33,743 nt of DNA, taken from NCBI GenBank assembly GCA_035308365.1, contig DATGGU010000007.1, forward strand, positions 1 to 33,743, given 5' to 3'. The notes under the pieces were generated by a model. That model did not search any database, was not told the origin of the DNA, and saw only the letters and a program-made list of their open reading frames with translations. Below are positions 26,165-32,965 of the stretch, in pieces. The DNA comes from PALSA-505 sp035308365. Lineage in GTDB: Bacteria; Actinomycetota; Actinomycetes; Streptosporangiales; Streptosporangiaceae. How positions within the stretch are numbered: the stretch's first letter is position 1; the number at the start of each line of letters is the position of its first letter. A program made the translations under genes and the position numbers.

Positions 26165-26818
26165 ATGTCGCCATTGATCACCGGCTGGGATCCGGCCCTG
26201 AGCCCACGGGCTGCGGAGAGCGATACGCAACTGACACGGTTCGACGATCACCTGGCCACGGAGTTGCTCGCGCAGCGGATCATCTTCCTTGGCACCCAGG
26301 TCGACGAGGTCTCCGCGAACCGGATCTGCGCCCAGCTGCTCCTGCTGTCGGCCAGGGATCCGCGGACCGACATCAGCCTGTGCATCAACAGCCCGGGCGG
26401 GCTGGTCACGGCCGGGCTGGCCATCTACGACACGATGCGGCTGATCCCGAACGACGTCTCCACGCTCGCGATGGGCTTCGCCGCGAGCATGGGCCAGTTC
26501 CTGCTCACCGTGGGGGCGAAGGGCAAGCGTTACGCCCTGCCGAACGCACGGGTCATGATGCACCAGCCGTCGGCGGGCATCGGCGGGACCACCGCCGACG
26601 TGATCATCCAGGCCGAGAACCACGAGTTCATGAAGAAGGTGATCGAGCGGATCACCGCGGAGCACACCGGCCAGAGCGAGGAAACGATCTCTCGCGACGG
26701 CGACCGCGATCGCTGGTTCACCGCCGAGCAGGCCAGGGAGTACGGAATGGTCGATCGCGTGGTCGATTCCCTCGACGACGTCAGGCCGGCCGGTTCGCAC
26801 CGAAAGATAGGACTCTGA
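26165..26818 (+). CDS. clpP: ATP-dependent Clp protease proteolytic subunit, catalytic
   Basis: A 217-residue ClpP with a complete triad: Ser108 in GFAASMGQ, His133 in MMHQPSAG, Asp182 in DRDRWFTA, with the same spacing as E. coli ClpP (25 and 49 residues apart). INSPGG forms the oxyanion region. Two ClpP rings form a chamber fed by ClpX/ClpC. AAGGAGG eight bases before the ATG gives a strong ribosome site. The next clpP-like gene begins one base after its stop. A pair of ClpP genes beside a PopR-like regulator recalls the Streptomyces clpP3-clpP4 operon. Confidence 0.95.
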   Translation: MSPLITGWDPALSPRAAESDTQLTRFDDHLATELLAQRIIFLGTQVDEVSANRICAQLLLLSARDPRTDISLCINSPGGLVTAGLAIYDTMRLIPNDVSTLAMGFAASMGQFLLTVGAKGKRYALPNARVMMHQPSAGIGGTTADVIIQAENHEFMKKVIERITAEHTGQSEETISRDGDRDRWFTAEQAREYGMVDRVVDSLDDVRPAGSHRKIGL

Positions 26819-26819
26819 C

Positions 26820-27422
26820 ATGGGCCAGTACACGATCCCGACAGTCGTCGAGCGCACCCCCCTGGGTGAGCGGGCCTACGACATCTACAGCAGGCTGCTG
26901 TCCGAGCGGATCATCTTCCTCGGCACGGAAATCGACGACGGCGTCGCGAACGTCGTCATCGCCCAACTGCTCCACTTGGACTGGGCGATCCCCGACCGGG
27001 AAATCTCGATCTACATCAACTCACCGGGTGGCTCGTTCACCTCACTCATGGCGATCTACGACACGATGACGTTCGTCGGCGCACCGATCTCCACCTACTG
27101 CGTGGGCCAGGCGGCCTCGACCGCGGCGGTACTGCTGGCCGCGGGGGATCCGGGACGGAGGTTCGTGCTGGAACACGCCCGTGTTCTGCTGGGGCAGCCA
27201 GCCAGCGGGGTTCAGCAGGGCATGGTCTCCGATCTCAGCCTGCAGGCCAAGGAGATGATCCGGATCCGGGGACAGGTCGAGGAGGTTCTGTCCCGGCACA
27301 CCCACCACGACATCGACACCCTGCGCACGGACATGGACCGCGACAAGGTGTTCACGGCACAGGAGGCGGTAGCGTACGGGATCGCCGACGAGGTCATCAG
27401 CAAGCGACTGGCCGTTGCGTGA
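26820..27422 (+). CDS. ClpP-like subunit lacking the catalytic histidine
   Basis: A 200-residue ClpP homologue co-transcribed with the preceding clpP. It keeps INSPGG, Ser100 in VGQAASTAAV and Asp175 in MDRDKVFTA, but at the triad His position it reads ARVLLGQPASG, where the catalytic partner has ARVMMHQPSAG: Gly125 replaces His. The nearest His (119) is not at the conserved position. It is thus probably non-proteolytic on its own, similar in idea to cyanobacterial/plastid ClpR subunits, and may form mixed rings with the upstream ClpP. Normal length and intact frame argue against a pseudogene. ATG at 26820, one base after the upstream stop. It ends 40 bp from the convergent regulator's stop. 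Confidence 0.93.
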   Translation: MGQYTIPTVVERTPLGERAYDIYSRLLSERIIFLGTEIDDGVANVVIAQLLHLDWAIPDREISIYINSPGGSFTSLMAIYDTMTFVGAPISTYCVGQAASTAAVLLAAGDPGRRFVLEHARVLLGQPASGVQQGMVSDLSLQAKEMIRIRGQVEEVLSRHTHHDIDTLRTDMDRDKVFTAQEAVAYGIADEVISKRLAVA

Positions 27423-27432
27423 CGGTTTAGCC

Positions 27433-27460
27433 GGTCAGCCTTGGGCGGTCAGCCTTGGGC
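27433..27460. repeat. two 14-bp tandem copies between convergent genes
   Basis: GGTCAGCCTTGGGC occurs twice in tandem (27433-27446 and 27447-27460), followed by the beginning of a third (GGTCAG) that contains the stop of the regulator gene. They fill the 40-bp gap. Confidence 0.85.
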
Positions 27461-27462
27461 GG

Positions 27463-28506
27463 TCAGGCGGCGAGACTCAGCTTCACCTGCCACGAAGACA
27501 ATCCAGTCTCGCCAGCAACATCTACCTCGGCAACCTTAAGGGCTCCCAAAGGCACCCAAGCCTCGCCAGCAACATCTACCTCAGCAACCTTAAGCCCATC
27601 CAAAGGCACCCAGTCCTCGCCAGCAACACCCACCCCGGCAGGCCCAATCCCCGCCGACGCCAGCCTGGCCTCGGCGGGGGTTGGCTGGCCGGGCGGGACG
27701 CTGCCACCGTCCGGGACGACGATGGCCTCGGCGGGGCTGGGCTGGCCCGCCGAGACGTTGGCGCCGTCCGGGAAGACGATGGCCTCGGCGGAGCTTGGCT
27801 GGCCGGGCGGGACGTTGGCGCCGTCCGGGAAGACGATGGCCTCGGCGGAGCTGGGCTGGCCCGCCGAGACGTTGCCGCCGTCCGGGAAGACGATGGCCTC
27901 GGCGGAGCTGGGCTGGCCCGCCGAGACGTTGCCACCGTCCGGGAAGACGATGGCCTCGGCGGAGCTGGGCTGGCCCGCCGGGACGTTGGCGCCGTCCGGG
28001 GAGACGGTGGTCTCGGCGTCGATGTCCCGCTTCGGGGCGGGCTGAGCTGGGGTTATGGCCCGGCTCGGGTGGTCCCCGCGATCTGCCCGGTTAAGCTGTG
28101 CCGGCTGGGTGAGGCGGGCGAGTTCGTCCTGGGCCAGAGTTAGCAGGCCGGCGAGGCTGAGACCGAGGGCGTGCGCGGCGGCCGCGAGTACCTCGGACGA
28201 TGCCTCCTTGCGGCCGCGCTCGACCTCGGAGAGATAGGGCATCGAGATCCGGGCCTCGTCGGCCACATCCCTGAGCCTGCGTTCCTGGGCGAGACGTTCG
28301 CGGCGCAGCACGTCGCCGACGATGTGCCGCCAGAGCGGCTCCTTGAAGACCGGAACCGGCCGTGGGCCTTGCAGGATCCCGTGGGTCTCATCGGTCCCTG
28401 GCTCGGCGGCCGGTGTGGGAGTCCTCGCGGGCCTGGTCACCTCCGCGACGGCTGTGACTGGGCGCAGCTGTATGACGCGTGCATGGTGCGGCGCTCGGCT
28501 GCTCAC
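27463..28506 (-). CDS. PopR/ClgR-like XRE regulator with tandem-repeat linker and LAA tail
   Basis: A 347-residue protein. Residues about 60-125 are a helix-turn-helix of the ClgR/PopR type (LRDVADEARISMPYLSEVER, then GRKEASSEVLAAAAHAL). Streptomyces relatives are only about 130 residues (from memory). Here a long region follows with six 19-residue repeats (AEAIVFPDGGNVSAGQPSS-like) and two 18-residue repeats (GEAWVPLGALKVAEVDVA-like), and the protein ends in SLAA. In S. lividans the C-terminal alanines of PopR make it a ClpP substrate (established); the same ending here suggests that route. Start GTG 28504-28506; the ORF runs further upstream, but a conserved operator lies there. It probably represses or activates the neighbouring clpP pair. 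Confidence 0.8.
   Translation of the reverse strand: MSSRAPHHARVIQLRPVTAVAEVTRPARTPTPAAEPGTDETHGILQGPRPVPVFKEPLWRHIVGDVLRRERLAQERRLRDVADEARISMPYLSEVERGRKEASSEVLAAAAHALGLSLAGLLTLAQDELARLTQPAQLNRADRGDHPSRAITPAQPAPKRDIDAETTVSPDGANVPAGQPSSAEAIVFPDGGNVSAGQPSSAEAIVFPDGGNVSAGQPSSAEAIVFPDGANVPPGQPSSAEAIVFPDGANVSAGQPSPAEAIVVPDGGSVPPGQPTPAEARLASAGIGPAGVGVAGEDWVPLDGLKVAEVDVAGEAWVPLGALKVAEVDVAGETGLSSWQVKLSLAA
27514..27621. repeat. two 54-bp in-frame repeats near the regulator's C-terminus
   Basis: Units at 27568-27621 and 27514-27567 encode GEDWVPLDGLKVAEVDVA and GEAWVPLGALKVAEVDVA (18 residues). A third start of a unit (GET) follows, leading into the LAA end. These units are less GC-rich than the 57-bp ones next to them. 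Confidence 0.88.
27676..28017. repeat. six 57-bp in-frame repeats in the regulator
   Basis: Six consecutive 57-bp units on the minus strand encode 19-residue repeats with the pattern AE-[AT]-IV-[FV]-PDG-[AG]-NV-x2-GQPSS, including very similar central copies. A seventh, degenerate copy follows at lower coordinates. Confidence 0.93.
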
Positions 28507-28540
28507 GTTTCCAGGGTAGGAGCATTGCCCACCGGGCGAT

Positions 28541-28573
28541 GGGCAGACCATTCTGCCCTCGGCGAATCCGCCG
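28541..28573. promoter_or_regulatory. inverted repeat and shared operator upstream of the PopR-like gene
   Basis: GGGCAGA-CCAT-TCTGCCC (28541-28558) is a perfect seven-base inverted repeat. It overlaps TCTGCCCTCGGCGAATC (from 28552), which matches the motif before clpP. A further inverted repeat TGCCCA/TGGGCA lies at 28526-28545. They are 35-70 bp before the GTG start. Confidence 0.55.
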
Positions 28574-28908
28574 GCCCGGCTTCCAGCCCCCGGCCCGAGC
28601 GTTCCCGGCCGGCCCACCCACCGTGCCAAGGGCCGCTGACCCGGCAATTTGACCACAAGTTGGCCGGCTGCCGGCCGGCCCGCAGCCGAACGACGCCGGC
28701 CTTTCGAGGACCGCGAAGAGCCTCACTTTAGAATCAAGGCTGGCGTGTCGCTCCGGCGTCGTCTGTGGAAGAAAGCAGTACCTGGCGAATCATTGGGGGT
28801 CTTGCGTCCACATCAGATCACGAGAAGCGACGCCAGGGTGAGAGCCGGGATGTCCCTCTTGCGCAGTTCTCGCCGGTCGGGCCCCGGATTATGACGAGGA
28901 GACGCTCA
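28574..28908. other. spacer between the regulator and methyltransferase genes
   Basis: About 335 bp without a gene that I can support. The methyltransferase frame stays open upstream to 28765, but those residues are not conserved-looking. TAGAAT at 28729-28734 could be a -10 element for the methyltransferase; I see no good -35 at the usual distance. Confidence 0.4.
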
Positions 28909-30546
28909 GTGAGCCAATCCGCCGCATCTTCGCTGCTGTCGCCGGACACCGCGGTCCTGCGGCGCAGGCTGTCGGGCCTGCATGATGAGCTCCGTGCGCG
29001 CGGTCACAACCCGCTCCAGGCTCTGGTGGAGCTGGCCGGAATGCTGGATGGCGAGGAACTCTCAGATGTTCTCCCGGCTGATTCAGCCACCGGCATCCCG
29101 GCGCTCGCCTGGACCGCCTTTCAGGAATTTCTTACCACCGACCTGCGGGGAGCCTTTGGGCAGTATCTGACGCCGCCGGCCGTGGCGGAACATGTGGCTG
29201 ATCTGCTCGGCGAATTGTCGCCTGGAATGAGTGTCGCCGATCCCTTCCTCGGCTCCGGGATTCTGCTCGACGCCGTGGCGAGGAAGAATCCGGGGGTCGG
29301 GCTGCGGGGCTACGAGATCAACGACTCCGTTGCCCAGGTGGGGACGACCGCCCTGCACCTGGCGGGTCACCTTCCGCAGGTTGAGATTGGCGATGCGTTC
29401 GAGCTTTGGGCACGGTCGGAATTCGAGCCGGCCGACGCTATCGTCACCAATCCGCCCTTTGGCGCCAGCCTGGTCAGCTTGGATCAGCGCCGGCACATCT
29501 CGCCAGCCCTGTCGAGCCTGCGGAAGGTGCCCGTCGAACTGCTCGCATTGGAAATGTGTATTGATCGCATACGGCCAGCGGGCACTCTGGTGATAGTCGT
29601 CCCAAACAGCGTGCTGACCAATACCCGGTTCAGCGCGTTCCGGGCGGACTTCTTCGCGAGGTGCACCCTCGAACATGTCACCCAGTTGTCCGCCGCGACG
29701 TTCGCTCCCTTCCGGGGCGTCGCACGGGCATCGGTGCTGGTTATCCGCAACAAGATCCCGCCAGGGCTGCCCTATCGATTCGGCCGGGACGAGTCGGAGC
29801 ACGCCGGATATGACGCTACCGGGCGCCCGGAGATTCCAACCGACCTTCCCTCTGTGGCCGCCCGCAAGAAGGAAGACGCTGCCCCCAGGGCCACGCTCCT
29901 GCGCACCGGGGAGATCGTGGCCGACGCCGGGGCCAGCCCCGGCACACCCGGCTTTCGCCTGGGGGAGATCGCCGAGATCTTTCGCGGCAAGAATCCGCCC
30001 CGGGATCAGTACACTAAATCCGGGCCGTTTCTTCTGAAGGTCGGCAGTCTCACCGGCAGCTTCGTATCCTGGCGGGAACGCGAACGCTCCAGAATTTCGG
30101 CGGAGTTCTACCAGGCGAACCCGGCCAGGCAACTCCGGCCAGGGGACATTTGCTTCACCTGTACCGCACACACTCCCAAGTACATCTGCCAGAAAGTCGA
30201 CCTGATTACCGAGCTGCCTCCGTCCGGGGCCCTGCCCTCGGGTGAGGTTATCGTCGTCCGGCTGCACAAGGGCGCCCCCATCTCGCCGCTGGCGTTGCTC
30301 TATCATCTGCGTAGCGATGCGGGCAGGCGGAGCGTCCAATCTCTCATAAAGGGAAGCACCGCACACGTTTACCCCAGAGATTTGGCTGGTCTCAGCGTCC
30401 CGGATTTCCCACCGTCGGTGGACACAACCGTACTGGAGCAGCTCTATCGAGAGGCGGAAGCCTCATTCCGGAGGTACCTGCTCGCCGAAGACAGAATCTC
30501 AGATCTTCTTGGAATGCGCACGGCTACCGAAGAAACGGACAGGTAA
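28909..30546 (+). CDS. adenine-N6 DNA methyltransferase with S-like recognition region
   Basis: A 545-residue enzyme. The methyltransferase part has GAFGQYLTPPAVAEHVADLL (about 82-100), the AdoMet loop DPFLGSG (111-117) and the catalytic NPPFG (181-185), so it methylates adenine N6 in DNA. From about residue 345 the sequence GFRLGEIAEIFRGKNPPRDQY and later PLALLYHLRSDAGRRSVQS resembles the target-recognition domain of type I S subunits, giving a fused M-S layout. No endonuclease or helicase gene lies next to it. The GTG at 28909 is preferred for GAGGAG at seven bases; ATG 28891 is the alternative. Rex follows after four bases. Confidence 0.85.
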   Translation: MSQSAASSLLSPDTAVLRRRLSGLHDELRARGHNPLQALVELAGMLDGEELSDVLPADSATGIPALAWTAFQEFLTTDLRGAFGQYLTPPAVAEHVADLLGELSPGMSVADPFLGSGILLDAVARKNPGVGLRGYEINDSVAQVGTTALHLAGHLPQVEIGDAFELWARSEFEPADAIVTNPPFGASLVSLDQRRHISPALSSLRKVPVELLALEMCIDRIRPAGTLVIVVPNSVLTNTRFSAFRADFFARCTLEHVTQLSAATFAPFRGVARASVLVIRNKIPPGLPYRFGRDESEHAGYDATGRPEIPTDLPSVAARKKEDAAPRATLLRTGEIVADAGASPGTPGFRLGEIAEIFRGKNPPRDQYTKSGPFLLKVGSLTGSFVSWRERERSRISAEFYQANPARQLRPGDICFTCTAHTPKYICQKVDLITELPPSGALPSGEVIVVRLHKGAPISPLALLYHLRSDAGRRSVQSLIKGSTAHVYPRDLAGLSVPDFPPSVDTTVLEQLYREAEASFRRYLLAEDRISDLLGMRTATEETDR

Positions 30547-30550
30547 CATC

Positions 30551-31207
30551 ATGCAGGACCGCCGCGCTGGCATGCACCTGCGGCCAACGACCATCGAGCG
30601 TATCCCGCTGTACCTCCGGGTCTCGGACCAGTTGTTCCACTCCGGCGCCGACACCGTCTCGTCCGAACAGCTCGCGGTGCTGACCGGGTACTCCAGCGAT
30701 ACCGTGCGCAGGGATCTGTGGGACCTTTCCATAGCGGGCCGTCGGGGAATCGGCTTCGATGTCGCCGCCATCAGGGAGCGGCTCGGCGACATCATCGGGA
30801 CATCGGCATCCTGGCGTCTGGCCATCGCCGGAGTCGGCAACCTCGGCCGGGCTCTCTCGCACTACTCCAACCTGTCCCGCCGTGGCCTCGACATCATCGC
30901 CCTGTTCGACGTCGACCCGGCCAAGATCGGGACGGCGGACTCGGGCGTCGAGATCCTGCCAGCCTTGGAGATCGCCGGCGAATGCAAGCGCCTGGGCGTC
31001 CAGATCGGCGTGATCGCGACGCCAGCGGCGGCGGCCCAAGCCTGTGCCAACTCGTTCGTCGAAGGGGGGGTCAGAGCCCTCCTGAACTTCGCCCCGGTCA
31101 CTCTGGAACTCCCAAGGGAGGTCCAGGTTCGCCGGGTAGACGTCCTCCTGGAACTGCAGTTGCTCGCCTACCACCTGAGATCCAAGGCACCACTCGGCGA
31201 CGGATGA
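30551..31207 (+). CDS. rex: redox-sensing repressor Rex
   Basis: A 218-residue Rex-family protein that senses the NADH/NAD+ ratio. The N-terminal winged helix has SSEQLAVLTGYSSDTVRRDL; the Rossmann domain has GVGNLGRAL (about 94-102) and DVDPAKIG; the C-terminal helix (VRRVDVLLELQLLAYHLRSK) swaps across the dimer. In actinomycetes Rex represses respiratory genes such as cytochrome bd (known), but here it lies behind a DNA methyltransferase with a four-base gap. The ATG at 30551 follows AGG at seven bases. Its last four bases overlap the start of a small ORF with a copy of its own C-terminal helix. A second, normal rex elsewhere in the genome is likely but cannot be seen. Confidence 0.93.
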   Translation: MQDRRAGMHLRPTTIERIPLYLRVSDQLFHSGADTVSSEQLAVLTGYSSDTVRRDLWDLSIAGRRGIGFDVAAIRERLGDIIGTSASWRLAIAGVGNLGRALSHYSNLSRRGLDIIALFDVDPAKIGTADSGVEILPALEIAGECKRLGVQIGVIATPAAAAQACANSFVEGGVRALLNFAPVTLELPREVQVRRVDVLLELQLLAYHLRSKAPLGDG

Positions 31208-31297
31208 CGATGCAGAGCAGCCTCGGCACCAAGCCAACCTGCCGGGTGATAGACGTCCTCCTGGAACCGCCGTCGCTCGCCTACCACCTGAGATCCA
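31131..31297. repeat. direct repeat of the rex 3' end
   Basis: Bases 31131-31184, coding for the Rex C-terminal helix, are repeated at 31241-31297 with a three-base insertion (GAT) and a few substitutions; the block TAGACGTCCTCCTGGAA and the block CTCGCCTACCACCTGAGATC are conserved exactly. Confidence 0.92.
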
Positions 31298-31377
31298 CGA
31301 CGAGGTGCGAGCCCGGGTGCCCCGAGGCCGGGCCGCTCCCGGAGCCAGTCCCGGCCGGCCCGCCCACCCTCTTCTGA
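31204..31377 (+). CDS. small ORF carrying a second Rex C-terminal helix
   Basis: A 57-codon frame begins with an ATG that overlaps the rex stop (ATGA), so it could be translated by coupling. It contains CRVIDVLLEPPSLAYHLRS, a copy of the Rex C-terminal helix, then a Cys/Pro-rich tail. The helix includes a Pro-Pro that should disturb it. It may be debris of a duplication, or a small protein that could pair with Rex monomers; no independent evidence of expression. Confidence 0.35.
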   Translation: MTMQSSLGTKPTCRVIDVLLEPPSLAYHLRSTTRCEPGCPEAGPLPEPVPAGPPTLF

Positions 31378-31479
31378 TCCCATCCCACGGTCCCGCTCCG
31401 TCGCGCTGGACTGTCGTAGGCCCCCGGCATACTTGCCGGGACCGCCCGGCGAGGCCGCAGCCTGACTGGAGGAAACCCT

Positions 31480-31935
31480 ATGGCTGTCCGATACCAGCTC
31501 GTCATCAACTGCACCGGCCACCCCGAGCGGCTGGCCCGCTTCTGGGCCGAGGCTCTGGGCTATGTGCTGGAGCCGCCGCCGGCCGGCTTTGTCACCTGGG
31601 ACGACTGGCGGCGCCACGTCGGGCTGCCCGAGTCCTGGCTGGGCCGGGGCACGGACTGCATCATCGATCCGGATGGCGCCGGGCCTCGCATCTGGATCCA
31701 GGTCGTGCCCGACCGCAAGACCGTCAGCAACCGCCTCCACCTCGACATCCACGCCAGCGGCGGGCGGGACCTCCCGATCGAGACCCGCAAGAAGCGCGTG
31801 GACGCCGAGGCCAGGCGGCTGTGCGACCTCGGCGCCACGCTGCTCAGCGACCTGAGCGAAGAACTCGAGGACGGCCTTGACCACTACGCGGTCGCGCTCA
31901 GGGACCCCGAGGGCAACGAGTTCGACATCAACTGA
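31480..31935 (+). CDS. VOC-family glyoxalase-like protein
   Basis: A 151-residue protein of the glyoxalase-like (VOC) group found widely in actinomycetes: YQLVINCTGHPERLARFWAE, then ALGYVLEPPPAGF, IWIQVVPDRKTVSNRLHLD, and the end YAVALRDPEGNEFDIN. The HLDIHA histidine and the terminal DPEGNEF acid are in the usual metal-ligand places. Substrate unknown. ATG at 31480 with GGAGG eight bases upstream, so this start is firm. It is separate from the rex operon by about 100 bp. Confidence 0.9.
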   Translation: MAVRYQLVINCTGHPERLARFWAEALGYVLEPPPAGFVTWDDWRRHVGLPESWLGRGTDCIIDPDGAGPRIWIQVVPDRKTVSNRLHLDIHASGGRDLPIETRKKRVDAEARRLCDLGATLLSDLSEELEDGLDHYAVALRDPEGNEFDIN

Positions 31936-32312
31936 CGGCCCCCGGCGAGCACCACCGAGGGCGCTGCCACGACCGATCCGGCCACACCGGCGATGACCAA
32001 AGCCGCTGGGGCGGCGCCAGCTTGCCCGCACTCCCGGCCAGAAATGACCGGAGCAGGTCCGGCGGGTGAATCTGCTGATCGGTCGATCATCCAATAGTGA
32101 CCCTTTTGCAGAATTAGTTCATACATTCCCGAATCACCCAGTCCATGCATACCTGGACATTCCGGATATCCGTCACTCATGATCTTTCTGTCATTTCGGC
32201 TGATCTTTCCTGATCCCAGGTTCCCCTCTAGCGGAGGCGGCGGTCAACGAGTTACAGTGGCCCCCACGTTAGTTAGGATGCTTTCCTTACTAACTGACCG
32301 AAAGGAGAGTTC
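31936..32312. other. spacer upstream of the secreted-protein gene
   Basis: About 375 bp. Its second half (32080-32220) is much less GC-rich than its surroundings and likely contains the promoter of the downstream gene; the inverted repeat at its end is listed separately. A minus-strand open frame (31884-32180) has poor codon bias and no good ribosome site, so I do not call it. Confidence 0.5.
32268..32294 (+). promoter_or_regulatory. long inverted repeat before the secreted-protein start
   Basis: GTTAGTTAGGA (32268-32278) and TCCTTACTAAC (32284-32294) are reverse complements except at one position, with a five-base spacer. It ends 18 bp before the ATG and just upstream of the AAAGGAGAG ribosome site. 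It may be an operator for a regulator of secreted proteins; it differs from the 19-bp DtxR/IdeR box. Confidence 0.6.
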
Positions 32313-32888
32313 ATGCCAAGAAAGCTCCAGCTCAGACAGCGCTTCCTGGTAGCCGGCGTCGCGATCGCAGCGCCTGCTGCCCTGACGGTGGGGCTGCTCC
32401 TGCCCGGCGCCGCGAGCGCCGCGAAGGTGAGCCCCCAGGCATCCGTCACCGACCTCGTAACGTTCTACGGCTGGATTGACAATTCGCCGCCAGGCCCGGG
32501 CATCGCCCATCCGTGCATCCACAATCAGGCCGGTGGCGTGGGCACATTCAGCAATCCCGTCACGTTCGCCGAGCCCAACGATCTGAACGGCCCCTGGTGC
32601 CAGAAGATCTACGTTCCATTCCTGAAGAAGTATTTCATCCATGAAGACCAGTGCAATCCGTGTGGCGGCGTGAATTCCAGCCACGTGGACCTCTGGATGG
32701 GCGGCGACGCGAACTCCACCAGCCAGCCCGAGAAGAACGCGCTGCTCAACTGCGAGAACACGTGGACGCAGAACAACACGGTCATCCTCAACCCGCCGTC
32801 CAACGAACCGGTGGACACGACGGCGCTGTTCACACCACCAACCACCTGTCACGGCGGGTCGGGAGACGGAGGTAGCGGCGGAAGCTGA
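32313..32888 (+). CDS. secreted cysteine-rich protein, RlpA/barwin-like candidate
   Basis: A 191-residue protein with a Sec signal peptide (basic RKLQLRQR, hydrophobic core, cleavage after ASA about residue 36). The mature part has six cysteines (68, 96, 114, 117, 147, 179), which could make three disulfides, and the segments TFYGWIDNSPPGPGIAHP, KIYVPFLKKYFIHEDQC and SHVDLWMGGD. The YVPxxKKYFIxED and HVDLWMG pattern recalls small secreted fungal and actinobacterial proteins of double-psi beta-barrel type; I know no defined function. The tail is Gly/Ser-rich. ATG with AAAGGAGAG in front is firm. An inverted repeat just upstream suggests regulation; a hairpin at 32939 probably ends the transcript. 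Confidence 0.7.
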   Translation: MPRKLQLRQRFLVAGVAIAAPAALTVGLLLPGAASAAKVSPQASVTDLVTFYGWIDNSPPGPGIAHPCIHNQAGGVGTFSNPVTFAEPNDLNGPWCQKIYVPFLKKYFIHEDQCNPCGGVNSSHVDLWMGGDANSTSQPEKNALLNCENTWTQNNTVILNPPSNEPVDTTALFTPPTTCHGGSGDGGSGGS

Positions 32889-32938
32889 GCCGGTCCCCGC
32901 AGCGCAGGGGCGAACAGTTACAAGATCATGAACCGGGT

Positions 32939-32965
32939 CTGTCCAGCCGGTCAGCGGCTGGGCAG
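32939..32965 (+). terminator. hairpin downstream of the secreted-protein gene
   Basis: CTGTCCAGCC and GGCTGGGCAG pair over ten positions (one G-T type mismatch) with a seven-base loop, about 50 bp beyond the stop. No T-tract follows, as is common in actinomycete terminators. Confidence 0.5.

Noticed and set aside
27676..28017. CRISPR-like or non-coding minisatellite
   Set aside because: The 57-bp units are contiguous, multiples of three and in frame with a helix-turn-helix gene that ends in a sensible C-terminus, so coding repeats explain them better.
31884..32180. 98-codon minus-strand frame (starts MSDGYPECPGMHG)
   Set aside because: The N-terminal part uses many A/T-ending codons unlike neighbours, the ribosome site is weak and the last part is antisense to a VOC gene. 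It might still be a small gene; conservation would decide.
32268..32294. IdeR/DtxR iron box
   Set aside because: Arms are separated by five bases over 27 bp and the core does not fit the 19-bp TTAGGTTAG-type palindrome.
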